From assembly GCA_964384025.1 (NCBI GenBank), contig CAYLJJ010000038.1:1-53505 (forward strand): a stretch of 53,505 nt of DNA. Reading direction: 5' to 3'. This DNA is from CAYLJJ01 sp964384025 (GTDB lineage Bacteria > Myxococcota_A > Bradymonadia > UBA7976 > UBA1532). A model generated the notes under the pieces. The model was not told the origin of the DNA. It saw only the letters and a program-made list of their open reading frames with translations, and ran no database searches. Position numbers and translations under genes: made by a program. The first letter of the stretch is position 1. The number at the start of each line of letters is the position of its first letter. Below, in pieces: positions 41,467-49,614 of this stretch.

Positions 41467-42561
41467 TTATAGAGGAAGCCACTCCACCCGGAAGCGCAAA
41501 AAGAGCTCCTCTCGGCAGCCTAGATAGCTCCAATCCTCCTCAGCCCACAGCCCCTCAGCGCGGACTTCCCCACGTTGAAAACGCCGCTCTAAGCAGCCCT
41601 CTTCTACCTCCCACTCCAGCTCAAATTGATAGCGAGGCTCAACGGGGAGGAAGAACTGTAACTCCTCTACCCGAAGGAGCGGCTGACCTCGTAGATCTTG
41701 CTCCTCCAACACAAAGCGCCCTTCAGCAAGGTGCTCTAGACTGCCCCGGAGAATCTCCTCCTCTTCAGCGCGCTCCTCACCCACTGCCAGGAGGAGGGTC
41801 CTAAAGATGAGATAGCGGCCCTCAAGGGCCTCAAAGGCCAACATCTCTGAAGAGGCGTCTGCTCCAACATCTCCCCTCCTGGAATCCAGCTCCCCTTCAT
41901 CGATCAGCTCCAGCTCCAGAGCCCCATCTCCAAGCTCAACCTCCCTCCCGATCGCGTCCATATCCAGGGAGAGGTCTAGATCTAGATGACTCTGATCTTG
42001 GGCTGAGTCCAGACCCAACTCAACATCTCGGGTTGAGTCCAGGTCCAGGTCACTGAGATCTTCGAGGCTGAGATCTAGAGCTGCTTCAGAGCCGCCCTCT
42101 GGGAGATCCAGAGCCACTCCATCAAGCTCCACATCGAGACCTCCTGAATCCTCTCTCGTTTGAGTGTCGATGAGGCCAAGATCGAGGAGCCCCGACTCAC
42201 TCGCTCCTCGATCAACACCTGGACAATCTTCACAGGGCAGGCAGATCCCGCGCTGGCAGCGTGTAGCGCCTGAGCAACCTCCATCCTCTCCGCATTCAAA
42301 AAGGCAGCGCCCCATATGGCAGAGCTGAGTAGAGGGACAGTCGCTGTGGAGGAAGCAGCCGGAGTCACAGCCCAAAAAGCAAAGAAAAGAGAGGAGGAAG
42401 CCGAATCTTACTAAAACTCTTAGCCTCCCAAGCCGACTGAAGATCGGGTCATAAAAATCCTGAAAGTGAGCAGAGAAGCCCTTGTCGTCGGGAACTTGGA
42501 GCGTTAAAGTCAAAAGGTGAGGTTTCAAAACTTGAGGACAATTCAAGAGATCCAACTCCAT
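41467..42561 (-). CDS. Acidic membrane-anchored protein with small Cys-rich domain
   Basis: No family recognised. 364 residues as annotated. The first 45 residues are hydrophilic, then a hydrophobic stretch ends in a lipobox-like FLGC (about residue 65). A small cysteine-rich domain follows (CFLHSDCPSTQLCHMGRC, CQRGICLPCEDC), a very acidic, Leu/Asp-rich linker (about 125-240), and a beta-rich C-terminal domain. The ATG at 42561 has GGGAGAG just before it, but this gives an odd extension ahead of a lipoprotein signal; no closer in-frame ATG or GTG exists. It is divergent from the beta-barrel gene with only 26 bases between starts. Confidence 0.7.
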   Translation of the reverse strand: MELDLLNCPQVLKPHLLTLTLQVPDDKGFSAHFQDFYDPIFSRLGRLRVLVRFGFLLSFLCFLGCDSGCFLHSDCPSTQLCHMGRCLFECGEDGGCSGATRCQRGICLPCEDCPGVDRGASESGLLDLGLIDTQTREDSGGLDVELDGVALDLPEGGSEAALDLSLEDLSDLDLDSTRDVELGLDSAQDQSHLDLDLSLDMDAIGREVELGDGALELELIDEGELDSRRGDVGADASSEMLAFEALEGRYLIFRTLLLAVGEERAEEEEILRGSLEHLAEGRFVLEEQDLRGQPLLRVEELQFFLPVEPRYQFELEWEVEEGCLERRFQRGEVRAEGLWAEEDWSYLGCREELFLRFRVEWLPL

Positions 42562-42587
42562 AAACTCTCCCTCTCTTGGGAGATTTG

Positions 42588-43106
42588 ATGCTGCCCTCTT
42601 TTCTCTCCCAGATCCTCCCCTTCCTCCTCATTTTTGCAATCCATAGACCAGCACAGGCTGAGGCAGATCTTCAGGTCCAAGTAGACGCGCGGTTGGCCTC
42701 TGGAGCGCTCCTTTGGTACAGCCATGCCCAAAAGCAGAGCCGCCGCAGCCCTCTCTCTCTGGATCTAGATGGAGCCTATATCTTTGATCCCAGGAGGGGG
42801 ATACAGCTCTCTCTCAGTGGGCATTTTCCTCTGGAAGATCCAGGGGTGGGTCTCACCCCTCGGCTGGGGCTTCTCCGAGAATTGGCGCCCCTCTCGCTCT
42901 CTTTGGGGATGGGCCTCGCCAGCATGTTGCGACCTGAGACTCTCTACGGCGCTGAGATCTACAGCGCCCTCTCTTACCGCTTGAGTGAGGCTTTCTCATT
43001 CCTCGCGGAGTTTCAGTTAGACGCTTACCTCTGGGGAGCAGATCTCCCAGAGGAGACGGCGCTTTTGCGCCTAGATTTGAGTTTGGGCGGGCGTCTCCAT
43101 CTTTAG
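42588..43106 (+). CDS. Small outer-membrane beta-barrel protein
   Basis: 172-residue exported protein. Signal peptide LSQILPFLLIFAIHRPAQA, then alternating beta-strands (VDARLASGALLWY, DGAYIFDP, GIQLSLSGHFPL, LSLSLGMGLASML, LAEFQLDAYLW, LLRLDLSLGGRLHL) ending in a hydrophobic strand, as in 8-strand outer-membrane barrels. No specific function can be assigned. ATG start with GGGAGA 5 bases upstream; the frame is open from 42576. Its start lies almost back to back with the divergent gene. Confidence 0.75.
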   Translation: MLPSFLSQILPFLLIFAIHRPAQAEADLQVQVDARLASGALLWYSHAQKQSRRSPLSLDLDGAYIFDPRRGIQLSLSGHFPLEDPGVGLTPRLGLLRELAPLSLSLGMGLASMLRPETLYGAEIYSALSYRLSEAFSFLAEFQLDAYLWGADLPEETALLRLDLSLGGRLHL

Positions 43107-43172
43107 TGGAGCGCTCGATTTCCGGGGGATTTCCCCCAAACTGGGCGACCTCAGGGTCGCAAGGAGTAGCGG
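43107..43172 (+). promoter_or_regulatory. Two hairpins in the leader of hpf
   Basis: The spacer before hpf holds GGGGGA-TT-TCCCCC at 43124-43137 and GCGACC-TCAG-GGTCGC at 43145-43160. The second hairpin ends immediately before the SD sequence AAGGAG (43161-43166). No T-tract follows either. They may shape access to the hpf ribosome-binding site or end the upstream transcript. Confidence 0.45.
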
Positions 43173-43481
43173 ATGAACATCGAGCTTGTAGCCAAGAACC
43201 TGCCAGCGACCGAGATGATCAAAGACCGCATTGAGCAGAAGCTCAGTAAAATAGAAGCTCGCCTTGGCCAGAAGCTGTTTGTGCGGGTCACCCTGAGCAA
43301 CGAAGGCAAGGACAACTATGGCTGCGCGGTTCACTTCAACGCGGGACGAGAGTTCAACGCCACAGCTCAGAGCGTCAACTTAACTAAGGCGAGCGATGAG
43401 TGTATCGCCAAGATTGAGCGCATGATCGCGCGTAAAACCTCTGGGCACTCTCGCCGCTCGATTCGGGACACCCTAAGTTGA
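43173..43481 (+). CDS. hpf: Ribosome hibernation promoting factor (short HPF/RaiA family)
   Basis: Binds the 30S decoding site and silences or stores ribosomes in stress. The 102-residue length is that of the short HPF form without the dimerising tail. Family features: NIELVAKNLPATEMIKDRIEQKLSKIE and VNLTKASDECIAKIERMI, with a basic C-terminus. ATG start with AAGGAG about 6 bases upstream, directly after a hairpin. It overlaps ridA by 4 bases (TTGA), so the two are translated together. No rpoN neighbour, unlike the classic arrangement. Confidence 0.93.
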   Translation: MNIELVAKNLPATEMIKDRIEQKLSKIEARLGQKLFVRVTLSNEGKDNYGCAVHFNAGREFNATAQSVNLTKASDECIAKIERMIARKTSGHSRRSIRDTLS

Positions 43482-43864
43482 AGCGGGAGATCATCAACAG
43501 CTCTCAGGCTCCAGCGGCCATCGGCCCCTACAGTCAGGGCGTGAGCTTTGGAGATCTGCTCTTCCTCAGCGGTCAGATAGCCCTCGATTCCAAGACAGGG
43601 GAGTTAAAGGGAGAGAGCGCAGCTGAACAGGCAGAGCAGGTGATGCAGAACTTAGGCGCGGTTCTCCAAGCGGGGGGGAGCAGCTTTGAGGGCATCCTCA
43701 AGTGCTGTATCTATCTCCTGGATATGGAGGATTTTGCTGAGGTCAACGCGGTCTATTCCCGCTTTATCCCCAGCCCTTCACCCGCCCGAGTGACCGTCGC
43801 GGTTGCTCAACTCCCCAAAGGGGCGCGGGTAGAGATCGACGCCATCGCTCACCGAAACACCTAG
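43478..43864 (+). CDS. ridA: RidA-family enamine/imine deaminase
   Basis: Hydrolyses reactive enamine/imine intermediates released by PLP enzymes such as threonine dehydratase. 128 residues, the normal size. Key elements: PYSQGVSFGDLLFLSGQIALD, CCIYLLDMEDFAEVN, Arg104 in PARVTV that binds the substrate carboxylate, and Glu119 in VEIDAIA. The start is TTG inside the TTGA overlap with the hpf stop, so it probably relies on translational coupling. It converges with rpmB; the stops are 5 bases apart. Confidence 0.95.
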   Translation: MKREIINSSQAPAAIGPYSQGVSFGDLLFLSGQIALDSKTGELKGESAAEQAEQVMQNLGAVLQAGGSSFEGILKCCIYLLDMEDFAEVNAVYSRFIPSPSPARVTVAVAQLPKGARVEIDAIAHRNT

Positions 43865-43869
43865 AGAAC

Positions 43870-44064
43870 TCAGGCGGCGCGCTTGACCACTTTTCCGCTG
43901 CGTAGGCAGCGAGTACAGACGGTCAAGCGACGGTGCTCTCCTTCAACCACCGCACGAACACGGTGCAAGTTGGGCAGCCAAACCCTCTTAGTCTTGGTGT
44001 GGGAGTGGCTGACCTTGTTACCCACCTGGCGTCCCTTACCGCAAATATCGCAACGTCGAGCCAC
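43870..44064 (-). CDS. rpmB: 50S ribosomal protein L28
   Basis: Large-subunit ribosomal protein, 64 residues. RRCDICGKGRQVGNKVSHSH and VCTRCLRSGKV are typical, with two CxxC pairs, so this is the zinc-binding (C+) paralogue form. The start is GTG with AGGAGAACA upstream, and a well-formed promoter lies about 40 bases before it. rpmG, often its neighbour, is not here. Confidence 0.97.
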   Translation of the reverse strand: MARRCDICGKGRQVGNKVSHSHTKTKRVWLPNLHRVRAVVEGEHRRLTVCTRCLRSGKVVKRAA

Positions 44065-44100
44065 GACTGTTCTCCTGAGTTTCTTAAAAAAAGGCCGCGC

Positions 44101-44129
44101 CTTATAGCATGGGTGATCTCCTCTCGCAA
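44101..44129 (-). promoter_or_regulatory. Sigma-70-type promoter of rpmB
   Basis: Read on the minus strand, TTGCGA (44129-44124) and TATAAG (44106-44101) are separated by exactly 17 bases. The expected start of transcription is near 44094, about 30 bases before the rpmB start codon. Confidence 0.6.
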
Positions 44130-44164
44130 GCGCGCTGGGGCTTCTGAAAAAAGGAGCTGGAGTC

Positions 44165-44193
44165 TTGTGGAACTCTGAGATTTGAGATACACG
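44165..44193 (+). promoter_or_regulatory. Putative promoter of tRNA-Arg
   Basis: TTGTGG at 44165-44170 and TACACG at 44188-44193 are 17 bases apart and end 11 bases before the mature tRNA. The -10 box is a poor match, so confidence is modest. Confidence 0.4.
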
Positions 44194-44204
44194 ATGTTTT
44201 GTTT

Positions 44205-44278
44205 GCGCCCGTAGCTCAGCTGGATAGAGCGCCGGCCTCCGGAGCCGTAGGTCACAGGTTCAAATCCTGTCGGGCGCG
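44205..44278 (+). tRNA. tRNA-Arg (anticodon CCG)
   Basis: Cloverleaf: acceptor GCGCCCG (44205-44211) with CGGGCGC (44271-44277), D-arm GCTC/GAGC, anticodon loop CTCCGGA with anticodon CCG at 44239-44241 reading CGG, variable AGGTC, T-arm ACAGG-TTCAAAT-CCTGT. It is close to the E. coli tRNA-Arg(CCG) sequence. The outermost anticodon-stem pair (44232 C with 44248 T) does not match. The CCA end is not encoded (discriminator G, then CAG). Confidence 0.96.
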
Positions 44279-44283
44279 CAGAG

Positions 44284-44313
44284 GGTCTATGATGAAATCA
44301 TGGGCCTTTTTTT
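44284..44313 (+). terminator. Rho-independent terminator after tRNA-Arg
   Basis: GGTCTATGAT and ATCATGGGCC form a 10-bp stem (two G-T pairs) with loop GAA, followed by seven T. It begins 6 bases after the tRNA. Confidence 0.88.
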
Positions 44314-44319
44314 ACGGGT

Positions 44320-45345
44320 TCAGCGCAGATCCTTCTCTGCGCGAAGGAGCGAGAGTTTGCGCTCCCAGATCTCCTTTCTAAAGAAGCCAACTTTCTCTAA
44401 CCAGGGCTCAAGCAGCTCTTTTGGGAGGCTGCTCAGGAGATGAAGTTGCCCTTTATGTTTAAGCACACGTCTTGCCTCCTTGAAGACCCCCTGAGCGGCT
44501 CCGCTGCCCTCCAGGCAGAAGGCTGAGATGACATGCTGGAAACGGCAAGGACCCAGAGGCAGAGCCTCCGCTAGGGCCAGGAGATCGCGGCTCAGGACCA
44601 CACAGTCTGTATGTTGAAAGAGCGCCTCAAGGCCCGGCCAGGGGCAGAGGAGCAGCGCACGCTCTCCTGGCGCGATCTCCCTAGAAACTGTCCAAGCCCA
44701 GGCAAAGACCTCCTCAGAATGAGGACCTATCCAGCTTTCCTCAAAGAGGCGACGCGCTTCAGTCAGAGAGAGAGGCTGGCCCTGAGAAGGCTCAGCTTGG
44801 GGGCTTGGGGCCTTGAGCAGGGCTCGAAAGTCAAAGGGCAAGGGGGCTTGCCAAACCAAAGCTTGCAGATCCGCGCGACCACAGGCAGAGAGAAGCTGGA
44901 GGAGGTTCCTCAGCTCCCAAGCCTGGGCGCGGCGACCTCCAGGCAGCTTATCTAGAGGGAGAGGCTTCAAGGCGCTCTGTTGAAGCTCTAAGATCCAGCG
45001 GATCAAGCCCCGTTCAATATCGGGCCAGGGGGGCTCTGTGAGGGCTTCTGTCTCAGCGTTAAGCCCCAGCGCCAAGGTCGCCAAGGCCAGACGGGAGTGC
45101 AGCAAAGGAGAGTCGGCCCCTGCTTCCCAGGGGTGGATCAGGATCTTGAGGACCGCCTCTGCGTCTCCTCGCGCCCAGGCCCGCTCTGCCCTCAACAGAG
45201 CCAGATCGGAGTCAGCCGGTGAGATCTGCGCTAAGGCATCTAGGACCGCCCCAGCCTCTTGGTGGTGCCCCATCTCTTGAAGAGCCTCCGCCAAGATGAG
45301 GGTTTGAGGGATGGGATCTCCCCTCTCCTGAGCCAAATGAAACAT
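44320..45345 (-). CDS. TPR-type protein with methyltransferase-like C-terminus
   Basis: 341 residues. The N-terminal 110 residues are tetratricopeptide-like helices (LAEALQEMGHHQEAGAVLDA, LRAERAWARGDAEAVLKIL). The C-terminal part has the end of a class I methyltransferase (FQHVISAFCLEGSG, ARRVLKHKGQLHLLSSLP, KVGFF) but no recognisable SAM-binding GxGxG motif, so it is probably inactive or divergent. The ATG at 45345 has AAGGAGG 5 bases upstream and is preferred to a TTG at 45375. Role unknown. Confidence 0.7.
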   Translation of the reverse strand: MFHLAQERGDPIPQTLILAEALQEMGHHQEAGAVLDALAQISPADSDLALLRAERAWARGDAEAVLKILIHPWEAGADSPLLHSRLALATLALGLNAETEALTEPPWPDIERGLIRWILELQQSALKPLPLDKLPGGRRAQAWELRNLLQLLSACGRADLQALVWQAPLPFDFRALLKAPSPQAEPSQGQPLSLTEARRLFEESWIGPHSEEVFAWAWTVSREIAPGERALLLCPWPGLEALFQHTDCVVLSRDLLALAEALPLGPCRFQHVISAFCLEGSGAAQGVFKEARRVLKHKGQLHLLSSLPKELLEPWLEKVGFFRKEIWERKLSLLRAEKDLR

Positions 45346-45471
45346 GCTGGCCTCCTTGGCGGCGGCTCTCAGCAAAGCTCAGACCAACCCTCTCTGTTTG
45401 AAGTATTGAGATTCAGCGCTGCTTTGAGTCTGTCAGAAAGCTAACGCCTGCGTCAGGGCTAGAGACAGCCC

Positions 45472-45499
45472 TTGGAGCCAAGTCAACATACACTGTAGA
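45472..45499 (+). promoter_or_regulatory. Putative promoter of the Cys-rich hydrolase-like lipoprotein
   Basis: TTGGAG at 45472-45477 and TGTAGA at 45494-45499 are 16 bases apart, 32 bases before the TTG start at 45532, in the spacer between divergent genes. Moderate match only. Confidence 0.35.
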
Positions 45500-45531
45500 T
45501 TCAACCCAAGATTTGACTCTCGGGGGATCCC

Positions 45532-47892
45532 TTGTTCACGCTTATGCCCACCTGCATCTCCTGGTGCATCCTATTTTCTCTGAGTTTTCTCCTCTCCTGC
45601 TCCCCGATTCGGGATAATGAGCTGGTTTTGGGTACGCTGGGAGAGGGTTGTGGCCAGGATCGAGACTGCGCCTCTCCCTTGGTCTGCAACCATGTGGGCG
45701 TTTGCGGCAAGCTGGGAGAACCAGGGACCTCAGGCCCTCAGGAGGCTTGCAGCGAAGATCTAGACTGTCGGATAGGGCTCATCTGCGACGGCTTGCAGCT
45801 CTGCGGTGAGGTGCGCTTTGGAGAGGAGGGGGATCAGTGTCGAGGAGAGGGCAGCTGTGCCTCTCCGCTGATCTGCAACGCCGCAGGCAGCTGTGTCCAA
45901 GGAGGAGAGGGGACCGCAGCTCAGGGAGAGCCCTGTGAGAGAGGAGAGCAGTGTCGCTTTGGGCTCATCTGCGGCGTTGAGGGGCTCTGCACAGATCTAC
46001 CCAAGTGGTCTGGAGTGAGCTGTGGAGCGGCACGGATGGAGGGAGCCCCTCATCTCCTCTTTGAGATCCCCAGAGGAGCAGCCCTTGAGGACTTTTACCG
46101 GCTCCCCCACCCCAATGACATTCGACTGCGAGGGGGGCTACAAGATCTTCAAGGCTTCCCTGGGCTGGTGCAGGAGAGGGAGCCTGGAGAGATCATCTCT
46201 CGATACCTCTCCGCCTTGAGCGAAGAGGAGCAGGGTTTCAGCCCCAACAGCGCGATCCTCTTCCGTTTTAGCGGCCCCTTGGACTTTGAAACCCTGCGCT
46301 TTGGTGGAGATGATCCCAGCTTTGTCTTTGTAGATGTCACCCCAGGGAGCGACGCTCTGGGGCGCCGTCCGCGCTCGCGCTTCTTCGCCACTACAGATCG
46401 CGCCCGCTACATCTGCCACAACTGGTTGGGCATTCGCCCCAGCGAGGGATCACCCCTTGAGAGTGGGCACAGCTATGCGGTCTATTTCCTCAAAGGGATC
46501 AAAGATGACAAAGGGCAGCTCTTAGAAGCTGGAGAGGACTTTCGCGCGATGTTGGCTGAGGAGCCCCAAGAGCACCCTGCGCTCAGGGCCGCTTGGCAGC
46601 GCTATGCTCCGCTGCGGGAGTGGATTCAGGCTGAAGAGGGCATCGGCCCTGATGATCTCATCGGTGGAACAGTCTTCACCGTGGGGGACCCTCTTCAACA
46701 CCTCAGCGCAGTGTACAGCGCCGCCCTCAGTGAGAACCCTCCGGTGGTCATGGAGGAGGTGCTCTGTGATGGAGGCAGTGACTCTCCCTGCGAGGAGGGA
46801 GGCGCGCGAACCTGTGGGGAGGTCAACGAACTCTACAGTGAGATCCACCTTCGCCTGAGGGGCGCACATTTCCTGCGTGGAGGCAGCATGTTCTTTAAAG
46901 AGGGGCGCCCTCAACAGCAGAGCCGTCAGCCATTCTGCGCGGCGGTAACTCTCCCTCGGGGAGCGGCGCCTCAGGGGGGCTGGCCCCTGCTGCTCTTTGC
47001 GCACGACACTGGAGGGCACTTCCGTAGCTTTGTCCGTAATGGCCTCGCGACCCGCTTGGCTCGCCTGGGCTGGGCGGTGATGAGCTGGGATCGAGTAGGA
47101 CATCGCGAGGGCTCAGGGAGCCCAGAGGAGATCGCCGCAGCCCTTGAGGATCCCAGCCAACCTCAGCGCTACCGAGATCAACCCCTCCAGGATGTAGCTG
47201 ATATGGCGATCCTCACCCGCCTCTTTAGCCAACTCCAAGTTAAAGGTGATGGAGGGCGGCAAGGGTTTAACCCAGAACAGCTGGCCTTCTTTGGACAGGG
47301 ACGAGGGGGAGAGGCTGGGATCCTCTTCCTCGCTCAAGATGATCTCATCCGCGCTGTGGTCCTCACCGGTGTTGGTGGTGGGATCGTTGACCAGCTTCAA
47401 TTTAGCCAAGCCCCTGTCAATCTCGCTTCTCTGAGCCAGAGCGCCTTAGCGGACTCAGAGTTGAACGGGATGCACCCTGGGCTTCACTTGATGCAGAACC
47501 ACTTAGACTCCAGAGACCCGCTCAACTTTGCGCGCTTTCTCCGCAACCCTCAAGAGGGTTTCTCAGGGAAGCATCTCTTTATACTGGATGGGGCGGGTGA
47601 TGGGATTACTCCCCTAAAGACACGCAGCGCCCTCGCTATAGCCGCCCGTCTGGAGCAGCTCGGGCAGGGCTCAGAGCTTCTGGAATCGGTGCCTCTCCTT
47701 GAGGCTACAGAGGTGCAGGGGAACATACAGCACTCCAGCGGTCGCTGGACTCAGATCCTAAAACAGTATCTCCCCGATGAGGGAGATGGCCACGCCGTGG
47801 CCTTCTCTACTCAGGCAGCCATCGCAGATCTCAATGAGTTCTTTAGCAGTCTACTCTCAGATCCAGAGGGGATCCCCAAGATCTCTCTTTGA
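45532..47892 (+). CDS. Cys-rich lipoprotein with alpha/beta-hydrolase-like domain
   Basis: 786-residue lipoprotein. Signal with lipobox LLSC near residue 23, then four cysteine repeats of the type C-x4-5-C-x3-L-x-C-x5-C (EGCGQDRDCASPLVCNHVG, EACSEDLDCRIGLIC and so on, to about 160). A middle domain with YRLPHPNDIRLRGGLQDLQG resembles the front part of Pla-1/cef-type extracellular lipases of Gram-negatives. The C-terminal alpha/beta-hydrolase region has PLLLFAHDTGGHFRSFV, but the nucleophile elbow reads FFGQGRGG: the expected Ser (codon at 47299) is Gly. It is thus probably not a classical lipase. The start is TTG with GGGGGA upstream; the ATG at 45544 lies too far from it. Confidence 0.78.
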   Translation: MFTLMPTCISWCILFSLSFLLSCSPIRDNELVLGTLGEGCGQDRDCASPLVCNHVGVCGKLGEPGTSGPQEACSEDLDCRIGLICDGLQLCGEVRFGEEGDQCRGEGSCASPLICNAAGSCVQGGEGTAAQGEPCERGEQCRFGLICGVEGLCTDLPKWSGVSCGAARMEGAPHLLFEIPRGAALEDFYRLPHPNDIRLRGGLQDLQGFPGLVQEREPGEIISRYLSALSEEEQGFSPNSAILFRFSGPLDFETLRFGGDDPSFVFVDVTPGSDALGRRPRSRFFATTDRARYICHNWLGIRPSEGSPLESGHSYAVYFLKGIKDDKGQLLEAGEDFRAMLAEEPQEHPALRAAWQRYAPLREWIQAEEGIGPDDLIGGTVFTVGDPLQHLSAVYSAALSENPPVVMEEVLCDGGSDSPCEEGGARTCGEVNELYSEIHLRLRGAHFLRGGSMFFKEGRPQQQSRQPFCAAVTLPRGAAPQGGWPLLLFAHDTGGHFRSFVRNGLATRLARLGWAVMSWDRVGHREGSGSPEEIAAALEDPSQPQRYRDQPLQDVADMAILTRLFSQLQVKGDGGRQGFNPEQLAFFGQGRGGEAGILFLAQDDLIRAVVLTGVGGGIVDQLQFSQAPVNLASLSQSALADSELNGMHPGLHLMQNHLDSRDPLNFARFLRNPQEGFSGKHLFILDGAGDGITPLKTRSALAIAARLEQLGQGSELLESVPLLEATEVQGNIQHSSGRWTQILKQYLPDEGDGHAVAFSTQAAIADLNEFFSSLLSDPEGIPKISL

Positions 47893-47975
47893 GGCTGTAC
47901 AGAGAGTACGCCTGATTCTCCTCAGCAGAGAGCAGACCCTTTGTTCTATGCTGCACAAACATAAAGGAGGGGGAG

Positions 47976-49568
47976 ATGCGCCTGAGTCTATCTGTTCTCT
48001 TGAGCCTTTCATTGGCCTGCATTGAGGAGGTTGAAGGACCCAGCCTTGATCCCGATCTTGAAGATGAGGGTTTTAGTGAGGAGCTTTCTCCCGATTTGGG
48101 ATCTGGGCTTGATGAGGGGGGGCTAAAGCCCGATCTATCTCCCCCTGAATTGGATGCAGCGTCCCCACCAGATCAAGATCCCCCTCGAGATGCGCAAGCT
48201 TCTGGTTGCCCCGAAGCCTTGGACTTTATGGCTGAGGCTCTGAGCTTGGGGTCAAGCTCCTGGATCTATGAGGGGCATTTGGAGGGATCTTCTAGGCTTG
48301 TGGGTTCCTGTGGTGGACGAGGCCCTGAGCGCCTCTTCTGGATCCAGGCACCCTTTGCAGGCTCCTGGTATTTTACGACCGGCTCCCCTGAGACCCTGGC
48401 GGACACGGTGCTCTATGCTCTGGAGCGCTGTGAAGAGGCTCCTGAAGTGGAGTTGGCTTGTAATGATGACGCCCGCCAGGGAGAGACAGTAACCCGCTTC
48501 TCCAGCCTGCTCCTCTTGGAGCTTGAGGCACAGGAAGAGATCACCCTGGTGGTGGACAGCTTTGGAGCTGAGGGAGGCGCCTTCGCTCTAGAGATGGGGC
48601 AGCCTCGGGTGGTACCTCTAGGCGCTTCCTGCGATGAAGGGATCGCTGCCTGTGAAGAGGGCCTTGTCTGCTTTGGCTTTCAGGAAGACTACCGCTGTAT
48701 GGAGCAGCGTGAGCAGCTTGAAGGAGAACTCTGCGATCCTGAGGGGCGCTTGGGTCCCTGCGAAGAGGGCCTGAGCTGCTTTGGCAACCCCTTCGAGGGC
48801 TTCTCCTGCCAGGGAGTACGGGAGCGGGTTGAGGGAGAGCCCTGTGATCTTCAAGGAGAGTTGGGCCCCTGTGCCGAGAACCTCATCTGCGTCCGAGGCG
48901 AGGAATCTAACCTGGGGAGTTGTCAGCCTTTCCAGTTGGGAGAGGAGGGAGCTCCCTGTGATCCAGAACCTGGCGGGGTGCTTCTCTGTGATCTAGGTTT
49001 CATCTGCGCTCCTCTGGGCTCAGGCTTCAGCGAGTTCTACTGTCTACTTATTGAGCCGCTCTCCGAAGGGGCCTTCTGCAATCCTGAAGATCTTCAGCGC
49101 CCTTGTGCTGAGGGCTTAGCCTGCTTCTCAGCAGATGAGACAGCTCCTCGCTGTAGGATCCCAGAGCCAGGGTGCCCCCCTGAGTGGCCCATAACGCTCA
49201 TTAACTTGGATGAGCAGGGGCGCTGGTCTGGGGAGGGGAGCTTTGAGGGAGAAGAGCTCGCCCTCCGCCTCTGCCGCTATGGTGAGGGCCCAACCCATAT
49301 CTATAGCTTTCAGCCTGAGGAGGAGGGGCGCTACCTCTTCGAGACCCATCATCTCGCTGAGAGGATCGACACTTTGATGGAGCTGCGGCGCTACTGCGCT
49401 CTGGGGGATCCTGAGAGTCTCTTGGCCTGTGATGATGACAGCGGGGCAGAGACGGCCAGCCGAATCGAGCTGGAGTTAGAGGCTGGAGCGCAGCTCTACT
49501 TGCTCATCGCTCAGATCTTCGAACAGGTTGGGAGCTATGAGCTTCGGGTACAGCGGCTTATGCCCTGA
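47976..49568 (+). CDS. Cys-rich lipoprotein with two PPC-like domains
   Basis: 530-residue lipoprotein with lipobox LSLAC (Cys15) and an acidic linker. Two beta-sandwich domains resembling bacterial pre-peptidase C-terminal domains (PPC) flank the middle: one at about 95-215 (RLFWIQAPFAGSWYFTTG, ELACNDDA), the other at about 400-528 (HIYSFQPEEEGRYLFET, SLLACDDDSG). Between them lie five cysteine repeats (about 215-390), each with CD-x(3-6)-GPCEEGLxCFG-like pattern. No enzyme domain is present, so binding or adhesion is likelier than catalysis. ATG start with AAAGGAGGGGG upstream. Confidence 0.78.
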   Translation: MRLSLSVLLSLSLACIEEVEGPSLDPDLEDEGFSEELSPDLGSGLDEGGLKPDLSPPELDAASPPDQDPPRDAQASGCPEALDFMAEALSLGSSSWIYEGHLEGSSRLVGSCGGRGPERLFWIQAPFAGSWYFTTGSPETLADTVLYALERCEEAPEVELACNDDARQGETVTRFSSLLLLELEAQEEITLVVDSFGAEGGAFALEMGQPRVVPLGASCDEGIAACEEGLVCFGFQEDYRCMEQREQLEGELCDPEGRLGPCEEGLSCFGNPFEGFSCQGVRERVEGEPCDLQGELGPCAENLICVRGEESNLGSCQPFQLGEEGAPCDPEPGGVLLCDLGFICAPLGSGFSEFYCLLIEPLSEGAFCNPEDLQRPCAEGLACFSADETAPRCRIPEPGCPPEWPITLINLDEQGRWSGEGSFEGEELALRLCRYGEGPTHIYSFQPEEEGRYLFETHHLAERIDTLMELRRYCALGDPESLLACDDDSGAETASRIELELEAGAQLYLLIAQIFEQVGSYELRVQRLMP

Positions 49569-49614
49569 GAAACCTCGCTAAGCCCTGCTCCTGAAAAAGG
49601 CTCCTAAGATCTCT

